From: an uncultured Ruegeria sp.
GTDB lineage: Bacteria > Pseudomonadota > Alphaproteobacteria > Rhodobacterales > Rhodobacteraceae
Direction of reading: 5' to 3'
Length of the DNA stretch: 32,427 nucleotides
NCBI RefSeq assembly: GCF_947497005.1
Contig: NZ_CANMFF010000032.1
Span: forward strand, 1-32,427
The notes beneath the pieces were generated by a model. It was not told the origin of the DNA and made no database searches. It saw only the letters and a list, made by a program, of their open reading frames with translations. Made by a program: the position numbers and the translations under genes. Position 1 is the stretch's first letter. Each line of letters opens with the position of its first letter. Shown one piece after another: positions 1-7,730 of the stretch.

Positions 1-90
1 GGCGAACCCTTCCGCCGCGACGCAATGAAAAAACCCGTCGCAGTCGCAGGCGTCTCCGCCAACGACATGCAGGCGCAGGGCGAGCTGTAA
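1..90 (+). CDS. C-terminal end of an unidentified protein (partial)
   Basis: The window opens inside a plus-strand reading frame that runs 29 codons to a TAA at 88-90. The tail is hydrophilic and ends in GEL. It contains the stretch KKPVAVAGVSANDMQ. There is no recognisable motif and too little sequence to name a family. What follows is an eroded region, so this is probably the last intact gene of a cluster lying to the left. Confidence 0.5.
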   Translation, partial: GEPFRRDAMKKPVAVAGVSANDMQAQGEL

Positions 91-117
91 ACTGACCATT
101 CACCACCCGGGCAGGAG

Positions 118-556
118 ATGGTTCGGGTGGTCGCAGGCTGTGCCCGATCGGATCAGGCCATTGAGGTCGCGACATTGGTCAAGCTGATCCGTTTTGCCAT
201 GCTGGCCCCGGCGTACCGGTCATCTCATTTCTTGCGCGTCGCCATGCTGATTTCAGCGAGGAAAACTGCTAGTGTCTGACGTTTCTGCCGGTGTTTTTCG
301 CCGCCTTTCCGGTCTTTACCATCCTGAACTCGGTGGGACCGATCCTGGCAGTGGTCTTATCGGCAACGGCGGATGGACGCTGCCGGTGTCAATTACTGCA
401 GTAAGAATGAAAACGTCGCACAAGCGTATTCAGGATGTCGGTAGACAGGCCAACATATTGAATGCATCCGAGGCGGCCTTTATCGCGGCTTTTGTTCTGG
501 CGGGTGCCCATCTGTTCGGTAAAAGGGTGACAGAAATACCAAATCTCAGCGCGTGA
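118..556 (+). pseudogene. Relic of a YeiH-family putative sulfate exporter
   Basis: Three consecutive fragments resemble the C-terminal half of YeiH-type (PSE family) membrane proteins, each in a different frame. The first (118-277) reads EVATLVKLIRFAMLAP, matching the family's ATLVKL..R..ML.AP stretch. The second (from 282) reads FLPVFFAAFPVFTILNSVGP, matching the F..GF...LNS.G region. The third, in the frame that opens at 272, reads WTLPVSITAVRMKTS and continues to about 556, matching the W.L..AIAA.GMKTS region. Fragment order agrees with the family, so at least two frameshifts have broken one gene. The N-terminal half is missing: the intact gene end at 90 lies just upstream. No functional product is expected. 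The family call rests on remembered motifs rather than an alignment. Confidence 0.6.
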
Positions 557-614
557 CCGACCATTGGTCGGACGGGCTGCCTTGAAACATACTATCAGCA
601 GGAGGGCTGACCTC

Positions 615-986
615 ATGACGACACAGGTTCTCAATCTCTTTGACGAGCCCGCGACGCGCAACGAAAGGCGTCTGGCCGATCTTCCCGACCGCGTTGTCGA
701 GGGTGATCCGCATCACAAGATTGGAATGCATTTTACCAGCCCGGACGGAGCACTGTCGGCGGGTACGTGGACATCGACGCAGGGCAAATGGCATGCGTTC
801 ACCGACAAGGACGAATATTGTTACATCATCAAAGGTCATTGCGCCCTGATCCATGAAGATGGCACGCGTCAGGACTTTCGCACCGGGGCCAGCTTTATGA
901 TCCCCAACGGCTTTCGTGGCTATTGGGAAGTCCTGGAAGAGACGACAAAGCACTTTGTCATCCGAGATTGCGCGCAAGACGCGTGA
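615..986 (+). CDS. Small cupin-domain protein (DUF861 / Cupin_3-like)
   Basis: A 123-residue single-domain protein. The start at 615 is preferred over an upstream ATG (564) because an AGGAGG lies at 600-605, nine bases ahead. The middle shows cupin character: GTWTSTQGKWHAFTDKDEY, then YIIKGHCALIHEDG, then FRTGASFMIPNGFRGYWEV, which matches the (S)-ureidoglycine aminohydrolase-like Cupin_3 pattern of a beta-barrel with GxW and PxGxxG-like turns. Such proteins are soluble and often bind a metal or a small acid. The usual His-rich metal set is only partly present (H79-type HAF and a Glu), so a catalytic role is uncertain. It stands alone on the plus strand between the YeiH relic and a minus-strand operon, with no partner to suggest a substrate. 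Confidence 0.75.
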   Translation: MTTQVLNLFDEPATRNERRLADLPDRVVEGDPHHKIGMHFTSPDGALSAGTWTSTQGKWHAFTDKDEYCYIIKGHCALIHEDGTRQDFRTGASFMIPNGFRGYWEVLEETTKHFVIRDCAQDA

Positions 987-1360
987 CTTGATCCGGCGCA
1001 CTTCCCGAAGCGGCGAAGATCAGCCTGATGGAAAAGGCCTTCCGCATAGTGCTTTCAAATCTCGCGTCTGATGCTTCGCGTAACAGCACTCACCTCTGCT
1101 TCTTTTCCGATCCGTCAGCTGAGCGTCTTGTTATAGCTGATCGGCAATTGCGCCGTTGTGGGTAGCGACTGACAGGTCGGGAATGCTCCGTTTTCGATGG
1201 CTTTTTTCGTCCAGCGCCATACGCATGCACATATAAACCGTGCCGCTGGCCAATTTGGCCCGGCACATGCCAAAAACCTCTGATTGGAAAGAAAACAGGA
1301 GGCTTCGGCTCACTGCCACAATGGGGCTGGGACATAACATTGAGTGGAAGTATTCCGAAG
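987..1360. other. Gene-poor stretch between cupin gene and minus-strand operon
   Basis: No convincing gene is present. On the minus strand, a frame ending in a stop just below 1134 encodes about 50 residues of protein-like sequence (SEVFGMCRAKLASGTVYM, then IPDLSVATHNGAIADQL) without a clear start, possibly the eroded end of an older gene that I cannot name. On the plus strand a 45-codon frame beginning at about 1028 has no good ribosome site. With the relic at 118-556, this suggests an old site of gene decay. No strong terminator hairpin was seen beyond the end of the minus-strand operon at 1361. Confidence 0.4.
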
Positions 1361-2293
1361 TTACCCGGGCGTGACCTGTCTTTGATAGAGACCGCGCATG
1401 ACCATTGGCGTCAGGTACATCGGAATTTGATACGCCCCTATGAACGCCATAATTGGCGCAGTGACCTCGGGTGGCAAAGCCACAAAAAAAATTGCGATGT
1501 TTCTGTTTCCTGCGATCAGGGAAACAGCGGTAGATCTGGCGGCAGGTAACTTGCCTCGGGTCAGGCGGAACGTAACAATTTGAGCACCGAAATTGACCAG
1601 ACAGGCGAGGGTGATCCAGAATGCGGCGATTGCCGGATTCTCCAGGGCCGTGGCGCTGACAGAGGGCATCAGGCCGATGACAAAAACAGCCAGAGTAATT
1701 GTGCCCAACCCTTCGAGGTTCAGCAATGTGGATTGGGATGGCGCGCGCAACCAAACCCGCCGAACAAAAACGGCACCACCGGTTGCGCAAAGGATCGTCA
1801 ACAGAAGCTGCAGCCCGGCCAACAGAACGGATTGAATGTCGCCAAGTTCGGGCATGAGTAGAAACACGGGAAACGCCGTAAGTGGTAACAAAGCTGTCCC
1901 AACCACCATCATTCGCATCGCGTGTTCTGGAGGCTGACCCATCATCAGGCACATATTGGGGCTGCCTGAAATCGACGGTGCCGCCGCCATGATCAGCAGG
2001 GACAAAAGCACGGGAGTTCCCATCCATCCCCCCGCGAATCCAACAGCGAGAACAATCAGCGGCGTCACGAATTGAAAACCGACAACGGCGAACGCGACTT
2101 TGTGCAGATCTTTCAACGACCCAAGAATGGTTTCTGGATCCATTCTTAGGACGGTGACGAACAACAAAAGCACGACCAAAGGAGGCAGCAGGTTTCGCAT
2201 TGGGTCGGCCAAGGCAGGCAGCATAAGACCTGCCGCCAATCCTGCAATCAAAACATGCGGCCCGTGACGGGCGGCCAGGTGGAGCGGATTCAA
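1361..2293 (-). CDS. BASS/SBF-like membrane transporter
   Basis: A 310-residue, very hydrophobic protein with about 9-10 predicted membrane segments. It resembles the bile acid:sodium symporter (BASS/SBF) superfamily. Visible features are the internal LIMAAAPSISGSPNMCLMMG stretch and the C-terminal SLIAGNRNIAIFFVALP, where the SBF fold has its crossover helices (compare G.RN..L in classic members). It would carry an organic anion or amino-acid-like solute across the inner membrane. The proposed start is a TTG at 2291-2293, seven bases after the dctM stop. The ribosome site is weak, so the exact start is uncertain. It is the last gene of the enolase-FAD-TRAP operon, so it may export or import a product of that pathway. 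A BASS carrier alongside a complete TRAP system is unusual. Confidence 0.75.
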   Translation of the reverse strand: MNPLHLAARHGPHVLIAGLAAGLMLPALADPMRNLLPPLVVLLLFVTVLRMDPETILGSLKDLHKVAFAVVGFQFVTPLIVLAVGFAGGWMGTPVLLSLLIMAAAPSISGSPNMCLMMGQPPEHAMRMMVVGTALLPLTAFPVFLLMPELGDIQSVLLAGLQLLLTILCATGGAVFVRRVWLRAPSQSTLLNLEGLGTITLAVFVIGLMPSVSATALENPAIAAFWITLACLVNFGAQIVTFRLTRGKLPAARSTAVSLIAGNRNIAIFFVALPPEVTAPIMAFIGAYQIPMYLTPMVMRGLYQRQVTPG

Positions 2294-2300
2294 GACCGGT

Positions 2301-3614
2301 TTATCCGCCCGGGCTCTGCCGCAAATTCTCAGGCAACCAAGTGGCGAGGTCAGGGAACCAGATGAGGATAAAGACCATCAGTACCATGATCAGGAACATC
2401 GGGATCGCGGCGCGCGCGATATAGCTCATCTCATGGTTAGTCATGCCTTGCATCACGAACAGGTTGAAGCCGATCGGCGGCGTGATCTGCGCCATCTCGA
2501 CGACGACCACGATAAAGATGCCAAACCAGATCAGATCGATCCCCGCATCGCGGATCATCGGTTCAACCACGGCCATGGTCAACACGACCGAGGAAATCCC
2601 GTCAAGGAAGCAGCCCAGAATGATGTAGAACACCAGCAACACCATCAGCAACTCGAACCGGGTCAGTTCCCATCCGGCGATCAGATCAGCCAGTCCACGC
2701 GGCAGGCCGGTAAAACCCATGGAAAGCGAAAGGAATGCCGCGCCAGCAAGGATCAGGGCGATCATGGCGCTGGTGCGCGTAGCTCCCATCAGGCTTTCGG
2801 TAAAGGTCTTCCAATTCAGCGACCCTTGACCCGCCGCAAGTAAGAGCCCGCCGATCACGCCGAAAGCCGCAGCCTCGGTCGCCGTGGCATAGCCCAGATA
2901 CATCGAACCGATCACAACCGTGATCAGCAGGATCACAGGCAGCAGAAAACGTGAGTTCCTGACTTTCTCGGAAAAGGTCAGTTTGCCTTCTTTGTTCGGA
3001 TTCCAGTCCTTGCCCAACTTGGAATAGATCGCGACATAACCCATGAACATCGCCGCGAGGACAAGGCCGGGCAGGATGCCGGCAAAGAACAGCTTGGTGA
3101 TCGATTCATTGATTGTCACGCCGTATACGATCAGGGTCAGCGACGGCGGGATCATCAGCCCCAGAGTTGCAGCGCCGGTCAGCGTCCCGATGATCATCCG
3201 TTCAGGGTAATTGCGTTTGCGCAATTCGGGGATCGACATTTTCCCAACCGTGGTCAGAGTTGCGGCTGAAGAACCTGAGACGGCAGCAAAGACCGTGCAA
3301 CCCACTATATTCGTATGTACCAGACCACCGGGCAAGGGGGCCATCCAGGGGGATAGCCCCTTGAACATGTCTTCAGATAACCGCGTTCGATACAGAATCT
3401 CGCCCATCCAGATGAACATCGGCAGTGCAGTCAGGGTCCACGAGGACGATGCAGACCAGATTGTCGTGATCATCACGTCACCCACAGGGCGTGTCGTAAA
3501 CAGCTCCATCCCGACCCAGGCAACCCCCATCAAGGCCAGACCGACCCAGACACCGGTGCCCAGCAAGGTGAAAAGAACAAAGAGGAAGAGGATGATGACA
3601 GACAGGTTTTCCAT
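2301..3614 (-). CDS. dctM: TRAP transporter large permease (DctM family)
   Basis: The 437-residue large membrane subunit of a tripartite ATP-independent periplasmic transporter, which drives solute uptake with an ion gradient. Family hallmarks: about 12 hydrophobic segments, GCTVFAAVSGSSAATLTTVGK near residues 105-125, LTGAATLGLMIPPSLTLIVYG following, and QITPPIGFNLFVMQGM near the C-terminus. The start at 3614 (MENLSVIILF) lies four bases after the dctQ stop. A longer reading frame upstream overlaps dctQ and lacks support. The length is normal for the family. It works with DctQ (3619-4152) and the binding protein at 4223-5200. Confidence 0.93.
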   Translation of the reverse strand: MENLSVIILFLFVLFTLLGTGVWVGLALMGVAWVGMELFTTRPVGDVMITTIWSASSSWTLTALPMFIWMGEILYRTRLSEDMFKGLSPWMAPLPGGLVHTNIVGCTVFAAVSGSSAATLTTVGKMSIPELRKRNYPERMIIGTLTGAATLGLMIPPSLTLIVYGVTINESITKLFFAGILPGLVLAAMFMGYVAIYSKLGKDWNPNKEGKLTFSEKVRNSRFLLPVILLITVVIGSMYLGYATATEAAAFGVIGGLLLAAGQGSLNWKTFTESLMGATRTSAMIALILAGAAFLSLSMGFTGLPRGLADLIAGWELTRFELLMVLLVFYIILGCFLDGISSVVLTMAVVEPMIRDAGIDLIWFGIFIVVVVEMAQITPPIGFNLFVMQGMTNHEMSYIARAAIPMFLIMVLMVFILIWFPDLATWLPENLRQSPGG

Positions 3615-3618
3615 GCTC

Positions 3619-4152
3619 TTACTCTCCGTGGCTTTGGTCGGCCAGATCGCGGATGATGCGGTGCTCACCCTTGAACAGGACATGGATCAGATGGTCAGTC
3701 AGGGCGATGGCCAGGATCACGGCACCGATTAGCATCGCGGATTGGGGAATCCAGAGGGCGGTTCTGTCCTGACCCTGGCTGATGTCGTTGAACTTCCAAC
3801 TCCAATAGACAAAGCGGTAAGCGTACCAGCAGAAATACCACATGACAGTAGTTCCGACCCCGAAACACCAGATCTCGAGAATGCGTCGAAACCGGTCCGG
3901 AACTGAGTTCAATAGGATCGAAACGCGGATGTGACTGCCACGGTTCAACGCATTTGCGAAGGCCAGAAACGACGCAGCAGCCATAGCGTATCCGGCATAG
4001 TCGGGTGCTCCGGGGAACACCTCACCGGTCCAGCGGGCCAGCATCTGCACGACGATCAGCAAAAGAATGGCAATCAGGCTGAACGCCGCCAGAACCCCCG
4101 CCGCCAGATAGATAAAGTCGAGTACGGACCGAAGCCCTCGCAAAGCCGCCAT
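3619..4152 (-). CDS. dctQ: TRAP transporter small permease (DctQ family)
   Basis: A 177-residue small membrane subunit with four predicted hydrophobic helices. Family-typical features include an N-terminal first helix (LAAGVLAAFSLIAILLLIVV), MLARWTGEVFPGAPDYAGYA with the Asp-Tyr near the start of helix 2, and FLAFANALNRGSHIRVSIL, where the G.HIRV signature of DctQ is clear. It bridges the DctM channel in the inner membrane. ATG at 4152 follows a GGGGA ribosome site. A strong hairpin lies between this gene and the upstream binding-protein gene. Confidence 0.92.
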   Translation of the reverse strand: MAALRGLRSVLDFIYLAAGVLAAFSLIAILLLIVVQMLARWTGEVFPGAPDYAGYAMAAASFLAFANALNRGSHIRVSILLNSVPDRFRRILEIWCFGVGTTVMWYFCWYAYRFVYWSWKFNDISQGQDRTALWIPQSAMLIGAVILAIALTDHLIHVLFKGEHRIIRDLADQSHGE

Positions 4153-4183
4153 GCTGTCCCCGCTGTATTTTTATTGGATGTGA

Positions 4184-4213
4184 GATGGGCGGCAGATTGT
4201 GCCGCCGCCCATC
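4184..4213 (-). promoter_or_regulatory. Intercistronic GC-rich hairpin between dctP and dctQ
   Basis: Perfect 10-bp inverted repeat (GATGGGCGGC and its complement GCCGCCCATC) around a 10-base loop, directly after the stop of the binding-protein gene. No run of U follows on the transcribed strand, so it is not a classical intrinsic terminator. It is more likely a 3' stabilising or partially attenuating hairpin that leaves binding-protein mRNA more abundant than permease mRNA. Confidence 0.7.
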
Positions 4214-4222
4214 CTGAAAGGA

Positions 4223-5200
4223 TTACTGAGACGAGTTAAACGCGTCGACGATGGCCTTGCCTTCGTCACCGGCGGCTTCCAGCCATTCATTGGTCATGGT
4301 CACGCCGATCTCTTTCAGCTCGTTCGTCATCTGTTCGGATGCAGGACCAACATTCATGCCGCCATCACGCAGACCTTGCAGCGTGAACCCGGTGTACTCT
4401 TTCGCGCGCCAGTTGCCTGCATACTCCGCCAACTCTGCGCAGCCTTTGACGACGTTCTTGTTGGCGTCGGACACACCGGACCAGACGTCAGAATTCACCA
4501 TCACGTAATTTCGCGGCAGCCAGGCGTCGACTTCGTAGAAATAGTTCAGGCTTTCCCAGACCTTGCGGTCATATCCGGTCGAACCCGACGACACCATAGA
4601 ATCCGCCACGCCTGTCGCAAATGCCTGACTGATTTCTGCCGCTTCGATCGTTACCGGCAACATCCCGGTCAGCTCGGCCAGACGCGAAGTCGCATTGTTA
4701 TAGGACCGGAACTTGATGCCTTTCATGTCAGCGACCGAGTTCACTTCGTCCTTGAAATAAAGGCCCTGAGGTGGCCACGGCACAGCGTAAAGCAGCGTTA
4801 GATTCTGTTCAGCCAGCAGTTTTTCGATAGACGGCCTGGCCGCGTCCCAAAGCTTGGCGCTGTCGTCGAACGAGGTCGCAAGGAACGGGATCGAATCAAA
4901 CCCGAACAGTGCGTTTTCGTTCTGGTGCCCCGACAGAAGACGCTCACCTATCGGGGCCTGCCCGGTCTGGATCGCGCGCTTGATATCGCCACCTTTGAAC
5001 AACGAGCCGGACGGGTGTGTGACGATTTCGATCTCGCCACCAGTGCCGGTGGTCACGCATTTGGCAAATTCTGCGCCTGTGGCCGAGTGGAAGTTCGACG
5101 CCGAATAGGCCATCGGCATGTCCCATTTTTCAGCCATCGCCGGTGCTGCTGCAGCGGCGGTCAAGGCGGTTGCTGCCAGAAGGTTTGTCAGTTTCTTCAT
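4223..5200 (-). CDS. dctP: TRAP transporter solute-binding protein (DctP family)
   Basis: The 325-residue periplasmic receptor of the TRAP system. A Sec signal peptide is visible (MKKLTNLLAATAL..., cleavage likely after AMA at residue 23). The mature part shows DctP-family features: FAKCVTTGTGGEIEIVTHPSG with the ligand-loop start, LFKGGDIKRAIQTGQAPIGE, and KDEVNSVADMKGIKFRS near residues 150-165, where the Arg usually clamps a carboxylate. Ligands of the family are mostly organic acids or amino-acid derivatives. The neighbouring enzymes make an amino or imino acid most likely, but the sequence cannot decide this. The start is supported by a GGGAG ribosome site. The gene lies 51 bases after the FAD enzyme gene in the same operon. 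Confidence 0.92.
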   Translation of the reverse strand: MKKLTNLLAATALTAAAAAPAMAEKWDMPMAYSASNFHSATGAEFAKCVTTGTGGEIEIVTHPSGSLFKGGDIKRAIQTGQAPIGERLLSGHQNENALFGFDSIPFLATSFDDSAKLWDAARPSIEKLLAEQNLTLLYAVPWPPQGLYFKDEVNSVADMKGIKFRSYNNATSRLAELTGMLPVTIEAAEISQAFATGVADSMVSSGSTGYDRKVWESLNYFYEVDAWLPRNYVMVNSDVWSGVSDANKNVVKGCAELAEYAGNWRAKEYTGFTLQGLRDGGMNVGPASEQMTNELKEIGVTMTNEWLEAAGDEGKAIVDAFNSSQ

Positions 5201-5251
5201 CGTTTTCTCCCTATTGAGTTTGAGATGCCAATGTTTCTCATCGGCCTGTTC

Positions 5252-6502
5252 TTAAGTCGTGTAACGTGACGGTGCGTAGATGCTCATATCAGCGTTTGGG
5301 GTTCTACCCGCGATCATCTGTGCCAGTAGGCGTCCGGTTTTTGGCCCGCCTGTCAGGCCAATGTGATGGTGTCCGAAGCCCATATAAGCGCCCTTGACAC
5401 CGGGCACGTCACCAATGATCGGGATCGAGTCAGCCGGGGCGGGTCTGTGCCCCATCCATTCCACTTCCTCCTTCCATGTTATGCCCGGAAAAGCCGCCCG
5501 GGCATTTTTGCGCATCAATTCAAACGGCGCGCGCGAGGGCGGTGCATCCAGCCCTCCGAATTCTACAATTCCCGCCAAGCGTATGCGGCCATCCATGGGT
5601 GTGGCAACAAACTTGCCCGAGGCCACCATGACCGGGCTGCGCGGCATGGCAGAAGGTTCCACCAATTCAAGATGATAACCGCGTTCGCTTTCAAGAGGAA
5701 CAGAAACTCCCAATCGCTTCGCAAGTGGTCCCGACCAGACTCCGGCCGTCACAATAGCCGTATCGCAAGCGACGGTCTCCCCATTGGCGCGCACGCCCGT
5801 TACGTGGCCATTTTCGCGGGTGACGTCCTCGACATTGGCACGGATAACACGGCCTCCATTGGCTTCAACATGCGCTGCGAGGTCTTTTACATATCGTCCC
5901 GGGTCGGTGATGTGACCGTGGTCGGAAAGCTTGGCCGCAAATCCGATATCTTCACTGAACACCGAATCGTAGTCGCGGAATGCCTTGCCCTCAAGCTCTT
6001 CCCATTGAAAACCGTGCTTCCGCCGGATGCCCCAGCCCAACGCGTCCCCGTCGAAATGCGCCCGGTTTTCGTATAGAAACAGATAGTCGCTCGGCACGAT
6101 CCACTTCTCGGCACCGGTGCCTGCTGCCAAAGCTTCGTGATCATTCAGGCTGTCGCCAACGATTGGCGTCAGTGCGGCTGCAATTCGTTCTACGTCCATT
6201 ACGTTTGCGTGGCTAAGATATTGCCGGAGCCATGGGATCAGTTTCGGCAAATACCCCCATTTCAAAAACAGCGGCTGCGAAGAGCTCAGCAACATTTTTG
6301 GCGCTTTGCCCAATAAACCCGGCACCGTCACAGGTATGATGGAACAGGACGCAAGCACACCGCCATTGCCATGTGACGTGCCTTCACCTGGACCGGCCTT
6401 GTCGAACAGGATCACGTCATGCCCATCCCGCTGCAGCCAGACCGCAGCCGAAACGCCGATTATCCCGGCACCTATGATGGCTATGGTTTTCTTTTCACTC
6501 AT
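5252..6502 (-). CDS. FAD-dependent D-amino-acid dehydrogenase-like oxidoreductase (DadA family)
   Basis: A 416-residue DAO/DadA-type flavoprotein. The FAD-binding GAGIIG motif is at residues 11-16, with the acidic Asp34 ending the second strand and GTSHGNGG at 41-48 contacting the flavin. The C-terminal flavin contact reads GAYMGFGHHHIGLTGGPKTG. DadA-family enzymes oxidise D-amino acids, or secondary amines such as hydroxyproline and sarcosine, to imines or keto acids and pass electrons to the respiratory chain. The start ATG overlaps the stop of the enolase-superfamily gene by four bases (ATGA), so the two are translationally coupled. The pair fits an L-to-D epimerisation followed by oxidation of the D-form. 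The precise substrate is not visible. A hydroxyproline- or betaine-like imino acid is one possibility. Confidence 0.85.
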   Translation of the reverse strand: MSEKKTIAIIGAGIIGVSAAVWLQRDGHDVILFDKAGPGEGTSHGNGGVLASCSIIPVTVPGLLGKAPKMLLSSSQPLFLKWGYLPKLIPWLRQYLSHANVMDVERIAAALTPIVGDSLNDHEALAAGTGAEKWIVPSDYLFLYENRAHFDGDALGWGIRRKHGFQWEELEGKAFRDYDSVFSEDIGFAAKLSDHGHITDPGRYVKDLAAHVEANGGRVIRANVEDVTRENGHVTGVRANGETVACDTAIVTAGVWSGPLAKRLGVSVPLESERGYHLELVEPSAMPRSPVMVASGKFVATPMDGRIRLAGIVEFGGLDAPPSRAPFELMRKNARAAFPGITWKEEVEWMGHRPAPADSIPIIGDVPGVKGAYMGFGHHHIGLTGGPKTGRLLAQMIAGRTPNADMSIYAPSRYTT

Positions 6503-7632
6503 TCTGAAACTGCCTTGGCCACTGCATAATGGTTCAGTCTGGCCAGTTCAGGCCTGCCGCCAAGCCCCGGGCTTTCAGGCACGCAGACTTGCCCGTCCCG
6601 AACCTGGAAGGGGTCTTCCAGAATATCCTCTTTCAGGAAGTAGGACGCCTGATAAAACTCGCAGCCCAGTGTGATCTCCGGTGTCGCCGCAATCATGTGG
6701 GTGCCCGCAAGATGGGCCAACCCGGCCTCAAACATATCTCCGCCATAGGCTGTAAGACCATGGGCAGCCGCGATACGTGCAACCGTCTGTCCCCGTACCA
6801 GACCTCCGGATTTCATGATTTTCACTGAAACCCCGTCACATATGCCTTCCTGCGCCGCGCGTTCCATATCTTCGGGGCCAAAGACGCTTTCATCAGCCAG
6901 AAGGGGAACATCGGTCATCTGCCGAAGCTTTGCCATCATCCCGAAGTGATGGGCGCGAACCGGCTGTTCGATGAAATCAGGATTGAACTGCGCCACATCC
7001 CGCACCCTTGCAGGTGCCTCCTCAATATTCAGCCCTTGATTATAGTCCACACGGACCGAGAATTCAGGGCAGTTCTGGGCAAGGTACTCCAGCCGCATAA
7101 TGTCGAAAGCATGACCCTTGAACCCGGTCTTGAGCTTGACGATCCCTACGCCATCGTCACGCAACCGCGCCAACAGGTCGATGTCCTGCGCAAAGTCCGG
7201 GTTGGCGATTGAGCAACTAAGCGGAATGGTGTCTCGGCAGCGGCCACCCAGCAAGAACCAGACCGGGATCCCGCTGATCCGGCCAGCCAAATCCAGCAGC
7301 GCGGTTTCCAGCGCGGCTTTGGCTTCAGTACAATGTGCCACGGCGTAGGCTGCGCGCGCCATGATGGCTGACCGGTCACCAACGCAGGCCCCACGAACGA
7401 GAGGACGCAAGTAACGATCCAACGCCGCGAAGGTCGCTTCCGGAGTGCCGGTGAATACGGACCAGGGCGACGCTTCGCCGAACCCTTGCGAGCCATCCTC
7501 GGATGTCAGTCGTAAGATGACGACTTCACACGCGCCTTCAACGGACCCGATACCGTGATCCCGGCGGGACGTGACCGGCAGCTTCAGGTGCCAAAGGTCG
7601 TAGCCGGTGATTTTCTGTGCCAGATCGCTCAT
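6499..7632 (-). CDS. Enolase-superfamily enzyme, muconate-lactonising subgroup (probable racemase/epimerase)
   Basis: 377 residues with the complete muconate-lactonising/mandelate-racemase active site. The general-base KxK motif is K166-L-K168. Metal ligands are D196 (VDYNQG), E222 (FIEQPV) and D247 (LLADES). The opposite-face Lys is K271 in VSVKIMKSGG. The C-terminal GCEFYQ carries the conserved Glu at about 325. Lysines on both faces allow 1,1-proton transfer, as in N-acylamino-acid racemase, dipeptide epimerase and proline-betaine epimerases. Cycloisomerase or dehydratase activity remains possible. Start at 7632 is preferred over an ATG 13 codons upstream because AAGGGGGCG precedes it. First gene of the operon, divergent from the LysR gene. 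Confidence 0.85.
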   Translation of the reverse strand: MSDLAQKITGYDLWHLKLPVTSRRDHGIGSVEGACEVVILRLTSEDGSQGFGEASPWSVFTGTPEATFAALDRYLRPLVRGACVGDRSAIMARAAYAVAHCTEAKAALETALLDLAGRISGIPVWFLLGGRCRDTIPLSCSIANPDFAQDIDLLARLRDDGVGIVKLKTGFKGHAFDIMRLEYLAQNCPEFSVRVDYNQGLNIEEAPARVRDVAQFNPDFIEQPVRAHHFGMMAKLRQMTDVPLLADESVFGPEDMERAAQEGICDGVSVKIMKSGGLVRGQTVARIAAAHGLTAYGGDMFEAGLAHLAGTHMIAATPEITLGCEFYQASYFLKEDILEDPFQVRDGQVCVPESPGLGGRPELARLNHYAVAKAVSE

Positions 7633-7663
7633 TTCGCCCCCTTTAGATGAACGGAAGCCTGCC

Positions 7664-7721
7664 TTGACCAAGATATCATTTCAAATACTATGTTTTCGGG
7701 AGTTCATCAGAAAAAATGATA
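7664..7721 (+). promoter_or_regulatory. LysR-gene promoter and spaced inverted repeat in divergent region
   Basis: On the plus strand TTGACC (7664-7669) and TACTAT (7686-7691) are 16 bases apart, a good sigma70-like pair about 40 bases ahead of the LysR start. An 8-bp inverted repeat, TATCATTT at 7674-7681 and AAATGATA at 7714-7721, flanks the -10 element and is a candidate LysR binding region. It would allow autoregulation and control of the divergent enolase operon. The prediction is by eye. Confidence 0.45.
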
Positions 7722-7730
7722 CACTAACAA

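Noticed and set aside
1131..2027. Long 298-codon minus-strand frame across the BASS gene
   Set aside because: It is a shadow of the BASS coding frame, with basic low-complexity translation; only its last part outside the gene looks protein-like and is mentioned separately.
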